Shown piece after piece: positions 1-9,863 of a stretch of DNA of 64,000 nucleotides. A program made the translations under genes and the position numbers. The notes beneath the pieces are model-generated. The model searched no databases. It worked only from the letters and a program-made list of their open reading frames with translations, and was not told where the DNA came from. The DNA comes from Burkholderia stabilis (GTDB lineage Bacteria > Pseudomonadota > Gammaproteobacteria > Burkholderiales > Burkholderiaceae). The stretch is from the NCBI RefSeq assembly GCF_001742165.1, contig NZ_CP016443.1, forward strand, positions 682,001 to 746,000. The letters are read 5' to 3'. Position 1 is the first letter of the stretch; every line of letters starts with the position of its first letter.

Positions 1-855
1 CATGTGGATCGCCGCGCCGCCCGCGCTCTGGCCGAGCAGGATGCCCGAGCCGTCGTCGCCGGGGCTGCCGATCGGTTCGTCCGAGCGCAGGAACTGCGGC
101 GCATGCCGGCGCACCATGTCGCGGTTCATCGCAAAGCCGCCCGCGCACAGAATCACCGCACGGCGCGCACGCACGTAAGCCGTCTCGCCATAGGCGCGCA
201 GCACGACGCCGCGCACCGCGCCGCCGTCGTCGACGATCAGCGCGAGCGCGCGCGTGTCGTAGCGCGTCGCGACGCCGAGCGCCTGCACGCGTTCGGCCAG
301 CACGCGCATCAGCATCTGTCCGCCGCCCCAGCCCGGCCATTGCGGCGTGTGGCCGCGCGGGCACGGCTTCGCCGCCTCGCTGAACGGCCAGGCCTCTTCG
401 CTGCCCGACCAGATCAGGCAATCGTCGGTTTCCGGTTCGACGATCCGCTCGGCGATGAACGTGTTCTTGTACGTGAGCCCCTGTGCGACGAGCCAGTCGT
501 GATGCGCGAGGCTTTCGTTCGCGTAGACGCGCACCTTCGCCTCGTCGGCGTCGCGGCCGCCTGCGAGCATCAGGTAGCGGTACAGATCCTCGGTGTCGTC
601 GGTAAAGCCGGCCTGCCGCTGGGCGGGCGTGCCGCCGCTGCCGCCAAGGTAGATCTCGCCGCCCGACAGCGCGCTCGTGCCGCCGAAGCTCGACGCGCGC
701 TCGACGATCAGCGTGTCGGCGCCGGCGCTCGCGGCTTCGATTGCCGCGCATGCGCCGGCCGCGCCGAAGCCGACGATCACGACATCGTGTTCGGCGTCCC
801 AGCGATGCACGTCGCGGAGGTTCAGGGGGCGGGTCAGGGAATGGTCGGATGACAT
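1..855 (-). CDS. FAD-dependent oxidoreductase, 3-ketosteroid dehydrogenase / fumarate-reductase flavoprotein type (3' end cut by window edge)
   Basis: The minus strand is open from ATG at 855 to the window edge, giving 285 codons of N-terminal sequence. Around residue 20 it has a Rossmann dinucleotide site (VVIVGFGAAGACAAIEAA), then VERASSFGGTSALSGG, the FAD/substrate segment of the KstD and fumarate-reductase flavoprotein family, and later AVILCAGGFAMN. Family members dehydrogenate ring A of 3-ketosteroids (delta-1 or delta-4) or reduce fumarate-like substrates. The substrate cannot be fixed from this half. A KshA-like oxygenase at the far end of the window favours a steroid role, which is inference. 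The catalytic C-terminal half lies outside the window. No strong ribosome site is visible before the ATG, so the start is moderately sure. Confidence 0.8.
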   Translation of the reverse strand, partial: MSSDHSLTRPLNLRDVHRWDAEHDVVIVGFGAAGACAAIEAASAGADTLIVERASSFGGTSALSGGEIYLGGSGGTPAQRQAGFTDDTEDLYRYLMLAGGRDADEAKVRVYANESLAHHDWLVAQGLTYKNTFIAERIVEPETDDCLIWSGSEEAWPFSEAAKPCPRGHTPQWPGWGGGQMLMRVLAERVQALGVATRYDTRALALIVDDGGAVRGVVLRAYGETAYVRARRAVILCAGGFAMNRDMVRRHAPQFLRSDEPIGSPGDDGSGILLGQSAGGAAIHM

Positions 856-1152
856 GAGGAATGGGTCAGCGTGAAGGAAAGGGGCGGAAAGCGACGGGCG
901 TGGCGCCGGCCTGCCGGGCGGACCGCCCGGCGCGGCGCTCGGTGAGTCGGCTCGATGCCGCGTGGCCGAAACGGGCATGCGGCGGTGCCGATGCAGGCGC
1001 TACGCCGTCCCGGGCGCGGCGGAAGTGGACCGGAGTGAAGCAGTACGGCCGCGCGGCCAGGCCGATGCGCGACCATTGCGCGACGGCTCCGGCGAAAGCG
1101 GTCCGCGCGCCGCAACGGCGTCCGGCCTGCGCGGCGCGCGGCCGCGCCGGCG

Positions 1153-1362
1153 TCACATGCCGCGCAGCGCGGCGAAACCGAAGTGGGACGGATCGATCGG
1201 CACGCAGCCGGTCGGCAGGCCGTTCACGTCGACCGAGCGACATTGCAGGATGCCAGCCGCATACGGCGGCGACGGCACTTGATCGACGCCGTATCGCGCC
1301 ATTGCCATCGCAGCGAACGTGCCCATCACCAATACGCACAGCTTGCGAGTTGTCAGTCTCAT
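1153..1362 (-). CDS. Small exported protein, 69 aa, unknown function
   Basis: A short ORF opening with MRLTTRKLCVLVMGTFAAMA, a basic N-terminus followed by a hydrophobic stretch that looks like a signal peptide or single anchor. A strong ribosome site (GGAGGGG) lies about 8 bases before the ATG at 1362, which argues for this start and against the longer in-frame ORF beginning at 1488. The mature part is about 45 residues with two cysteines (ILQC and TGCVP) that could form a disulfide. No family was recognised. It lies between the flavoprotein gene and the divergent SnoaL/SDR operon, with about 300 bases of apparent non-coding sequence (856-1152) on its downstream side. Confidence 0.55.
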   Translation of the reverse strand: MRLTTRKLCVLVMGTFAAMAMARYGVDQVPSPPYAAGILQCRSVDVNGLPTGCVPIDPSHFGFAALRGM

Positions 1363-1822
1363 GATCGTCGTCCCCTCCGGTTGGCCGCTGGTGCGATTCG
1401 TGTCCGGCGTACATCGCATGCAGCACCGGATGACTGCACGGTAGCCAGCGCCCGGCCGCCAGCCATCGTCCATTTCGACTAGGGGCAAACGCGGAGCGGC
1501 GCGCGAACCGCATGCCGCATCGCAGCATCACGCACCTCGGATTCACGTGCATGAAAGAAACGCGGCGCGTCGTGCGCCTTTCGTGACCCGCCACGCCAAC
1601 TGGCAGACGCCTCCCGCGCATCGGCCGCTGCGCCGCAGCATCGGCATGCCATCGCGCGGCGCGCAGCGCCCCGCCCCGGTGTTTTCCCCGACCCTCGCCC
1701 TGCTCCGTATGGATGACGAGTCTCGACCGGTTCGATGCGAACCTGCGCATCGACGTCGCAATGCCGCCGCGTCCGCACTCGCGGCGCGGCCGACTCTTTC
1801 CGTATTTCCACGGGAGCAACGC
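1363..1822. other. Intergenic region, no gene supported
   Basis: This 460-base gap separates the small exported gene from the divergent SnoaL/SDR operon. Open frames here are short, overlap each other on both strands and have no ribosome sites. It presumably carries the promoter of the operon starting at 1823, but no convincing -35/-10 pair was seen. Confidence 0.5.
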
Positions 1823-2239
1823 ATGACCGATTCGAATCCCCGCCACGCGCTGTACGAACTCGCGTGCCGCTACGCCCAGGCCGTCGACCGGCGCGACTGG
1901 CCGCGGCTATCCACCCTCTTCACCGCCGACGCATCACTGGCCGGCCCCGGCTTCCGCTTCGACGACCGCGACGCGATCGTCGCGGGCATGGGCGTAATCG
2001 AGCGCTACGAAACCACCCAGCATCACGTGCACAACCAGCTCGTCACGCTCGACGGCGGCGAGGCCGACGTCGAAACCTACGGCGTCGCGTGCCACGTCTA
2101 CGTGCGCGACGGCGTGAAGCGCAAGCTCGACTGGGGGCTGCGCTACCGCGATCGCTGCGTGTTCGACGGCGGCACGTGGCGCTTCGCGGCGCGCACGCTG
2201 CACGTCGACTGGGCGCAGGACCTGCCGCTGGAGGGCTGA
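1823..2239 (+). CDS. SnoaL-like / nuclear transport factor 2-fold protein
   Basis: A 138-residue protein of the NTF2/SnoaL superfamily, the fold of ketosteroid isomerase and the small polyketide cyclases. Family signs are the N-terminal helix with YAQAVDRRDWPRLSTLF, the DGRDAIVAGM-type stretch and the C-terminal strands ending in FAARTLHVDW. The ATG at 1823 has GGGAG eight bases upstream. The frame is open further 5' to 1547, but that part is rich in arginine and lacks the fold. It is the first gene of an operon with three SDRs and an epimerase; the next start is only 3 bases downstream. The likely role is isomerisation or dehydration of a cyclic ketone, but the reaction is not readable from sequence. 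Confidence 0.8.
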   Translation: MTDSNPRHALYELACRYAQAVDRRDWPRLSTLFTADASLAGPGFRFDDRDAIVAGMGVIERYETTQHHVHNQLVTLDGGEADVETYGVACHVYVRDGVKRKLDWGLRYRDRCVFDGGTWRFAARTLHVDWAQDLPLEG

Positions 2240-2242
2240 ACG

Positions 2243-3100
2243 ATGCGCACATCCCTTCCCCTCGACGGCCGCACGGCGCTCGTGACGGGCGGCGCCGGCG
2301 GTATCGGCGCAGCGTGCGCGCAGGCGCTCGTCGCCGACGGCGCCGCCGTCGTGCTGATGGGCCGCCGCCGCGACGCGCTCGAACGTACGCAGCGGCAACT
2401 GACCGACGCGGTGCCCGGCAGCCGCGTCGCGATCCATGCGGGCGACGCATGCGACGAAGCCGACCTGCAAGCCGCGCTCGACTGCGCGTGGGCGCTCGAC
2501 GGCCGTCTCGACATCGTCGTGCCGACGGTCGGCGGCGCCGGTTTCCGGCCGCTGCTGATGCACGACGCCGACAGCTTCCGCGCGGAAATCGACCTGAACC
2601 TGCACAGCGCGTTCGCCGCGATCCGTCATGCCGCGCCGCGGCTGGCCGCGAGCGGCGGCGGCGCGATCGTCTGCATCTCGTCGACGGCCGCGCGGATCAA
2701 TTTCCGCTGGCTGACCGCGTACTGCACCGCGAAGGCCGCGCTCGAAGCGCTCGTGCGCGGCGCAGCCGAGGAGCTGGCCGGCGCGAAGATCCGCGTGAAC
2801 GCGGTGCGCCCGGGTCTTACGCGCTCCGAAGCGACCGCGCCGATGTTCGACAACCGCGCGATGGTCGACAGCTTTCTCGAACAGATCCCGCTCGGCACGC
2901 TCGGCGAGCCCGAAGCGATCGCGCACGCGGTGCGCTATCTCGCGGGCCCCGAATCGGGCTGGGTGACCGGGCAGAGCTTCGCGGTCGACGGCGGCCACGA
3001 ACTGCGCACGAACCCGCGCGTCGACGACACGATCGCGCAGATCTACGGCACGGCCGCGCTCGACGCGATCAAGGCCGGCCGCGCACCGGGCGCTGCATGA
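2243..3100 (+). CDS. SDR family oxidoreductase
   Basis: A 285-residue classical short-chain dehydrogenase/reductase. The cofactor motif TGGAGGIG is near residue 15. The catalytic Ser lies in CISSTAA and the Tyr/Lys pair in YCTAK; NAVRPG follows as usual. The NNAG structural motif is replaced by VVPTVGGAG, an uncommon change. Basic residues (GRRRDAL) after the second strand suggest NADP(H). GGAGGG lies eight bases before the ATG, and the start is 3 bases after the SnoaL stop, so the two are translationally close. It probably oxidises or reduces an alcohol/ketone on the substrate of the operon. The specific substrate is unknown. Confidence 0.88.
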   Translation: MRTSLPLDGRTALVTGGAGGIGAACAQALVADGAAVVLMGRRRDALERTQRQLTDAVPGSRVAIHAGDACDEADLQAALDCAWALDGRLDIVVPTVGGAGFRPLLMHDADSFRAEIDLNLHSAFAAIRHAAPRLAASGGGAIVCISSTAARINFRWLTAYCTAKAALEALVRGAAEELAGAKIRVNAVRPGLTRSEATAPMFDNRAMVDSFLEQIPLGTLGEPEAIAHAVRYLAGPESGWVTGQSFAVDGGHELRTNPRVDDTIAQIYGTAALDAIKAGRAPGAA

Positions 3101-3140
3101 GCGCCCGCCTTCTTTCAACGTCACAGGAATTCGACCGACC

Positions 3141-3899
3141 ATGAATCGAGTCGCAAACAAGGTCGCGCTGGTCACCGGCGCGGCAAGCGGCGTCGGCCGC
3201 GCGGATGCGCTGTTGCTCGCCGCCGAAGGCGCGCGCGTCGTGCTGACCGACATCGACGAGGATGCCGGCCGCGCGCTCGCGCGCGAAATCGGCGACGCGG
3301 CGCTGTTCGTGCGCCACGACATCGCCGATGAAGACGGCTGGCGGCACGCGATCGCGTCCACGCTCGACCGCTTCGGGCGCCTCGACGTGCTCGTCAACAA
3401 CGCGGCGATCTGCCCGGTCGGCTCGATCGAGGACACGAGCCTCGACACGTGGCGGCGCGTGATGCGCACCAACGCGGACGGTTATTTCCTCGGCTGCCAG
3501 TACGCGATCGGCGCGATGAAGGGCAACGACACGCCGGGCTCGATCGTGATGATGTCGTCGGTCGCCGCGCTCGGCGGGCTGCCGATGATGTGCGCGTACA
3601 CCGGCTCGAAAGGCGCGGTGACGGCGCTCGCGCGCAGCGTCGCCGTGCACTGCAAGCGCAGCGGTTATCGCATCCGCTGCAACTCGATCCATCCGGACGG
3701 GATCTGGACGCCGATGACGCAGGCGCTGATGCCCGATCTCGACCCGGCCGCGCTCGGCATCGGCAGCGATCCGATGGCGCGCATGTGCGACCCGCAGGAC
3801 GTCGCGAATCTCGTGCTGTTCCTCGCGTCCGACGAATCGCGCTTCGTGAACGGCGCGGAGCTGCGGATCGACAACGCGCAACTGGTGTCGTCGCTGTGA
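3141..3899 (+). CDS. SDR family oxidoreductase (hydroxysteroid-dehydrogenase-like)
   Basis: A 252-residue classical SDR with TGAASGVG near residue 12, NNAA near residue 85, Ser in MMSSVAAL and the YTGSK active site. The aspartate after strand 2 (LTDIDED) suggests NAD(H) preference. The general pattern resembles bacterial hydroxysteroid and cyclic alcohol dehydrogenases, where SIHPDGIWTPM is a familiar stretch after the active site. It is the second SDR of the operon, 40 bases after the previous stop, with AGGA upstream of the ATG. It probably acts on a secondary alcohol of a ring compound; the substrate is inference from context. Confidence 0.88.
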   Translation: MNRVANKVALVTGAASGVGRADALLLAAEGARVVLTDIDEDAGRALAREIGDAALFVRHDIADEDGWRHAIASTLDRFGRLDVLVNNAAICPVGSIEDTSLDTWRRVMRTNADGYFLGCQYAIGAMKGNDTPGSIVMMSSVAALGGLPMMCAYTGSKGAVTALARSVAVHCKRSGYRIRCNSIHPDGIWTPMTQALMPDLDPAALGIGSDPMARMCDPQDVANLVLFLASDESRFVNGAELRIDNAQLVSSL

Positions 3900-3936
3900 C
3901 GCGGCGCACCGCCTTCCCGTTCAAAGGAGTTCATCG

Positions 3937-4773
3937 ATGATTTCATTCACCGGCAAGACCGTACTCGTCACCGGCGGCGGCGCGGGCATCGGCCGCGCGT
4001 GCGCGGAAGCGTTCGGCGCGGCCGGCGCACGCGTCGCCGTGGCCGAGATCGACGCGGCCCGCGCGCAGGACGTGCGGCAGGCGCTCGAAGCGGCAGGCGT
4101 CGACGCACTCGTCGGCACCGTGGACGTCACGCGCGCCGACCAGGTCAATGCATTCGCCCGGACGGTCGACGCACGCTTCGGCGGCCTCGACGTGCTCGTC
4201 AACAACGTCGGCGATTTCCTGCAGATCGCGAAGCCGTTCGACGACTACACCGACGACGACATCGCGCGGCTGTTCGACGTGAACCTGCGCCAGGCCTTCA
4301 TCGTCACGCGCGCGATGCTGCCGTTGCTGCGCAAACGCGGCGCGGGCGGCAGCATCATCGGCGTATCGTCGATCGAGGGTTTTCGCGCGATTCCGAACTG
4401 CACCGTGTATGCGTCGTTCAAGGCCGCGCTGACCGGCTTCACGAAAAGCCTCGCGCTCGAGCTCGGGCCGGCCGGCATCCGCGTGAACCAGATCGCGCCG
4501 GAAACCACCGAGACGCCGCAGGTGCCCGTGAGCGCGATGGTCGCGGCCGAGCACCACGATCACATCCCGCGCTGGATTCCGCTCGGCCGCTTCGGCGTGG
4601 CCGGCGACATCGCGGGCGCCGCGCTGTTCCTCGCGAGCCCGCTCGCCGCGTGGGTCACCGGCACGACGCTGCACGTCGACGGCGGCGCACTCGCCGCGGC
4701 CGGCTGGTATCGCGACCCGAAAGGCTTCTGGACCAACATGCCCGTCGTCACGGGCAACGGTTTCAATTTCTGA
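3937..4773 (+). CDS. SDR family oxidoreductase
   Basis: A 278-residue SDR preceded by a good ribosome site (AAAGGAG, spacing about 8). It has TGGGAGIG at residues 12-19, NNVG instead of NNAG, Ser in GVSSIEG, and YASFK as the Tyr/Lys pair. Aspartate in AEIDAARA after strand 2 points to NAD(H). The C-terminus has an extra tail (GWYRDPKGFWTNM) beyond the usual DGG end, about 20 residues longer than a minimal SDR. Third SDR of the operon starting at 1823, so the operon can carry out several successive alcohol/ketone conversions. Substrate unknown. Confidence 0.87.
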   Translation: MISFTGKTVLVTGGGAGIGRACAEAFGAAGARVAVAEIDAARAQDVRQALEAAGVDALVGTVDVTRADQVNAFARTVDARFGGLDVLVNNVGDFLQIAKPFDDYTDDDIARLFDVNLRQAFIVTRAMLPLLRKRGAGGSIIGVSSIEGFRAIPNCTVYASFKAALTGFTKSLALELGPAGIRVNQIAPETTETPQVPVSAMVAAEHHDHIPRWIPLGRFGVAGDIAGAALFLASPLAAWVTGTTLHVDGGALAAAGWYRDPKGFWTNMPVVTGNGFNF

Positions 4774-4846
4774 CCGAGCGCCGCGCGCTTGCGCGGCTTC
4801 ACCCGCTCATCTCATGCGGCGCGCCTGCGCCGCCACCGGAGACACC

Positions 4847-5755
4847 ATGAAAATCCTGATCGTCGGCGGTACCGGCCTCATCGGCGGCCACGCGGCGCTG
4901 CACCTGCATGCGCAAGGCAACCAGATCACGCTCGCCGCACGCAAGCCGGCCGCGGCCGGCAGCGCGCTCGCGCAGTTCGACGTGCTGTTGCGCGACTACG
5001 TGGCAGGCAACTTCACGCGCGATGATCTCGCGCCGTTCGACGCGGTCGTGTTCGCGGCCGGCAACGATATCCGCCACCTGCCGCCCGGCACCGACGAAGC
5101 CGCGCACTGGGAACGCGCGAACGTCGACGCGGTGCCGCGCTTCTTCGCGCTCGCGCGCGACGCGGGCGTGAAGCGCGCGGTGCTGGTCGGCAGCTTCTAT
5201 CCGCAGGTCGCGCCGGCGCTCGTCGAGACCGTGCCGTACGTACGCTCGCGCCATCTCGCCGACGAACGCGTGCGCGCGCTCGCGACGCCGTCTTTCTCGG
5301 TGTGCAGCGTGAATGCGCCGTTCGTCGTCGGGTCGGTGCCGGGGCTGCGCAACGAGATGTTCGCCGCATACACCGGCTACGCGAAGGGCCAGTTCGCGGG
5401 GCTGCCCGTGTTCGGGCCGGCCGGCGGCAGCAACTTCATCTCCACGCAATCGCTGTCGGAAGCGATCTGGGGCGCGCTGCAGCGCGGTGAAGCGGGCAAG
5501 GCCTACCTCGTCGGCGACGAGAACCTCAGCTTCGCCGACTACTTCGGCGCATTCTTCCGCGCAGCCGGCAATCCGCAGGATGTGCCGTCGCTCGACCAGG
5601 AGCATCCGCTGCTGCCCGACATGGCGATCTACACGGGGCGCGGCAACGTCGTCGCGTACGAGCCCGATCCGGCCGACAGCGCGCTGCTGCGCTACCGGCG
5701 CGGCGACGTGCAGCGCGCGGTCGACGAAGTCGTTGCCCATTGCAGCGCGCAGTAA
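4847..5755 (+). CDS. NAD(P)-dependent epimerase/dehydratase-like protein (extended SDR)
   Basis: A 302-residue protein beginning MKILIVGGTGLIGGHAAL, the GxxGxxG nucleotide-binding site of extended or atypical SDRs. The canonical YxxxK active site is not obvious: the region after LVGSFYPQ has VPYVRSRHLAD, so catalysis may be atypical. The start at 4847 is chosen because GGAGACACC precedes it and the Rossmann motif begins at residue 2; an in-frame ATG at 4814 would only add a poor leader. Last gene of the SnoaL/SDR operon, ending 17 bases before the terminator that faces it from pckG. It may reduce a ketone or enone or bind NAD(P) without epimerising. The role is not known. Confidence 0.8.
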   Translation: MKILIVGGTGLIGGHAALHLHAQGNQITLAARKPAAAGSALAQFDVLLRDYVAGNFTRDDLAPFDAVVFAAGNDIRHLPPGTDEAAHWERANVDAVPRFFALARDAGVKRAVLVGSFYPQVAPALVETVPYVRSRHLADERVRALATPSFSVCSVNAPFVVGSVPGLRNEMFAAYTGYAKGQFAGLPVFGPAGGSNFISTQSLSEAIWGALQRGEAGKAYLVGDENLSFADYFGAFFRAAGNPQDVPSLDQEHPLLPDMAIYTGRGNVVAYEPDPADSALLRYRRGDVQRAVDEVVAHCSAQ

Positions 5756-5772
5756 ACGAACGGCGCAGATGC

Positions 5773-5817
5773 AAAAACGTCCCGCCGCCGGCATGCAACT
5801 CGCCGGCGGCGGGACGT
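5773..5817 (-). terminator. Intrinsic terminator of pckG
   Basis: A perfect 16-bp stem (5777-5792 with 5802-5817) with a 9-base loop, very GC-rich. On the minus strand it is followed by a run of T (AAAAA at 5773-5777 on the plus strand). It lies 19 bases after the pckG stop. It may also stop plus-strand readthrough from the SDR operon, although the T-run is on the pckG side. Confidence 0.88.
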
Positions 5818-5835
5818 CGTCGTCGATGCGGATCG

Positions 5836-7701
<1,866 letters not shown>

Positions 7702-8229
7702 GGGGATGTCTCCGGATTATTGGGCGGGGATGGGGGTTGCGGGGTGAACCCGCCAGATGAGGAATGCGATCGAAGCGCAGGACGCAGCAACGCGCAACGC
7801 GGAGCACGCGAACTGGGCGCGTGTCGATGCCGCGATGCGGGCGAGAGGATGTGATGTCTCGTTAGAAGATGCGAACGCTAGTTTCGCCATGCATGCAACC
7901 TGCCTTACAACTTCCATGCCGGCCAGCATACCATCGCCGATATTGGGCGGGCGTTGCGTTGCAACAAGAAACAACTGTGACGACCTGCGGGCACATGCGT
8001 TGCCGGCAAGTCATGCTGACTGCGTCGCGGCGATCGCAGTCGGGGACGAAACAGCCGGGACGGCCGCCCGGCAAGGGTTCCGCGAGCGCGGGAATTCCCG
8101 GGCGTTCGCTGCGCGCATGAGAAACGCGCATGCGCGCCCGGCGAATCCGCGTTTTCGCTACTCAGGCAAACCCTGAATTAGGTTGCGTACACAAACATCC
8201 TGCCAGCACGCCCGGTACGCACCCCCTGC
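7702..8229. other. Upstream region of pckG, no gene supported
   Basis: The 528 bases between pckG and the SDR ending at 8230 contain only short overlapping frames without ribosome sites. A small inverted repeat GTTGC-GTT-GCAAC occurs near 7955-7970. The region should hold the pckG promoter, but no strong sigma-70 pair could be chosen. Confidence 0.45.
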
Positions 8230-9006
8230 TCAAAACGGCGCACCCGGCAATCCGGGGTAATACGCGCCCGCCGCCATCCCGCCGTCGACGGCCAGTTCGG
8301 CGCCGTTGCAATACGACGCTTCGTCGCTCGCGAGGAACAGCGTCGCGCGCGCGATCTCGTCGGGCAGGCCGACGCGCTGCAGCGGCACGTTCGCATAGTG
8401 CTTGTTGATTTCCTCGAGCGGCGCGCCGGTCGGGTTCGACATCACGGTGTTCACGCCGCCCGGATGGATCGAATTCACGCGCACGCCCTGGTGGCCGAGT
8501 TCGAGCGCGGCGACCTTCGTCAGCCCGCGCACGCCCCATTTGCTCGATACGTAGGCCGCAAGCGCGTTCACGCCGCGCAGCCCGTCCACCGACGAAATGT
8601 TGACGATCGACCCGCTCTTCTGCGCGATCATGCGCGGCGCGATCGTACGGATGCCGACGAACGTGCCGACGAGGTTGATCGACACCGCGCGCTCGAAATC
8701 GCGTTTCGACAACTCGGTGATGCCGCCGAACGTCAGCACGGCCGCGTTGTTGACCAGCACGTCGATGCGGCCGAACTGCTCGACGGTCGCTTCGGTCACG
8801 CGCACCCAGCTCGCTTCGTCGGCGACGTCGAGCCGCATGAAACGCGCCGCATCGCCGAGTTCGCGCGCGAGCGCTTCGCCTTCCGCGTCGAGCACGTCGC
8901 CGATCACGACGCGCGCACCTTCTTCGACGAACAGCCTGCACGTCGCCGCGCCCATTCCGCGCGCGCCGCCCGTGACGATCGCTACTTTCCCTTCCAGTCG
9001 ACCCAT
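8230..9006 (-). CDS. SDR family oxidoreductase, 3-alpha/20-beta-hydroxysteroid dehydrogenase type
   Basis: A 258-residue classical SDR. TGGARGMG is at residues 12-19, NNAA near 88, Ser in NISSVDG, YVSSK as active site, then VNSIHPGGVNT. The sequence follows the actinobacterial 3-alpha,20-beta-hydroxysteroid dehydrogenase closely by eye (GDVLDAEGEALARELGDAAR, WGVRGLTKVAALELG, YCNGAELAVDGG). Aspartate after strand 2 (GDVLDAE) indicates NAD(H). AGAGAGGAC precedes the ATG. Last gene of a four-gene minus operon (10780-11280, 9864-10730, 9099-9854, 8230-9006). Oxidation of a ring hydroxyl of a steroid or similar alcohol is plausible but not proven. Confidence 0.88.
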   Translation of the reverse strand: MGRLEGKVAIVTGGARGMGAATCRLFVEEGARVVIGDVLDAEGEALARELGDAARFMRLDVADEASWVRVTEATVEQFGRIDVLVNNAAVLTFGGITELSKRDFERAVSINLVGTFVGIRTIAPRMIAQKSGSIVNISSVDGLRGVNALAAYVSSKWGVRGLTKVAALELGHQGVRVNSIHPGGVNTVMSNPTGAPLEEINKHYANVPLQRVGLPDEIARATLFLASDEASYCNGAELAVDGGMAAGAYYPGLPGAPF

Positions 9007-9098
9007 GTCGTCCTCTCTTCGATTCCTGTTCGCCGGCCATCACGCGCGTGCGTGCGGGCCGGCCTCGTATCCGGCGATGCGGCAAGCGCCGCGCGCCG

Positions 9099-9854
9099 TC
9101 ATCCCCAATACGCCTGCCCGCCGTCGAGCGGCAGCGTCGCGCCCGTCAGGTACGCCGCGTCGCGGCTCGCGAGAAAAACGATCGCGCGCCCGATGTCCTG
9201 CTCGCAGTCGCCGACGCGGCCGAGCGGGATCGTGCGGAAGAACGCGGCGGCTTCCTGCGGGTTCGCATCGACCCAGCCCTTCAGGCCCGGCGACAACGCA
9301 TGCGGCGCGACCGCATTCACGCGGATGCCGTCCGTGCCCCATTCGCACGCGGCCGCACGGGTCAGCGCGCGAATCGCCTCCTTGGTCGCCGCGTATGCGC
9401 CGTAACCCGACGCATCCCAGCGCACCGCGGCCGACGACGCGAAATTGACGATCACGCCGTCACCCTTCAGATGCGGATGACACGCGCGCATCATCCGCAG
9501 CGTCGCGATCGGCCCCGATTCGAGCCCCGCAAGAAAATCGGCGTCGGTCACGTCGAGCAGGCGGCCGAGCGGCACGACCTGCGCGTTGTTGATCAGGATC
9601 TGCACGCCGCCCAACCGCTCGACCACGGCGTCGACGCACTGCGCGATCTGCGCAGCGTCCATCACGTCGCACACGAACGGCTCGGCCACACCGCCGCGCG
9701 CGCGGATCGCGTCGCAGGTCGCGAGCAGCTTGTCGCGCGTGCGCCCGACCACCGCGACATGCGCGCCTTCGGCCGCGAGCGCATGCGCGACGCCCTGGCC
9801 GACGCCCTGCCCCGCGCCCGTCACGAGCGCGACCTTGCCTTTCAGGATGCCCAT
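9099..9854 (-). CDS. SDR family oxidoreductase with altered tetrad
   Basis: A 251-residue SDR with TGAGQGVG near residue 12, NNAQ in place of NNAG, Ser in FASSAAV and YAATK as Tyr/Lys pair. The catalytic-tetrad Asn that normally sits in the DVNLxG helix is absent: the segment reads GLESGPIATLR. Basic VVGRTRDKL after strand 2 suggests NADP(H). AAGGAG lies nine bases before the ATG and overlaps the stop region of the preceding SDR, so the two are probably translationally coupled. A working dehydrogenase is still likely, since Ser, Tyr and Lys are present. Substrate unknown. Confidence 0.85.
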   Translation of the reverse strand: MGILKGKVALVTGAGQGVGQGVAHALAAEGAHVAVVGRTRDKLLATCDAIRARGGVAEPFVCDVMDAAQIAQCVDAVVERLGGVQILINNAQVVPLGRLLDVTDADFLAGLESGPIATLRMMRACHPHLKGDGVIVNFASSAAVRWDASGYGAYAATKEAIRALTRAAACEWGTDGIRVNAVAPHALSPGLKGWVDANPQEAAAFFRTIPLGRVGDCEQDIGRAIVFLASRDAAYLTGATLPLDGGQAYWG

Positions 9855-9863
9855 GTGCGCTCC

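Noticed and set aside
1934..3472. 512-codon minus-strand ORF opposite the first SDRs
   Set aside because: Shadow of two SDR genes; translation lacks family features.
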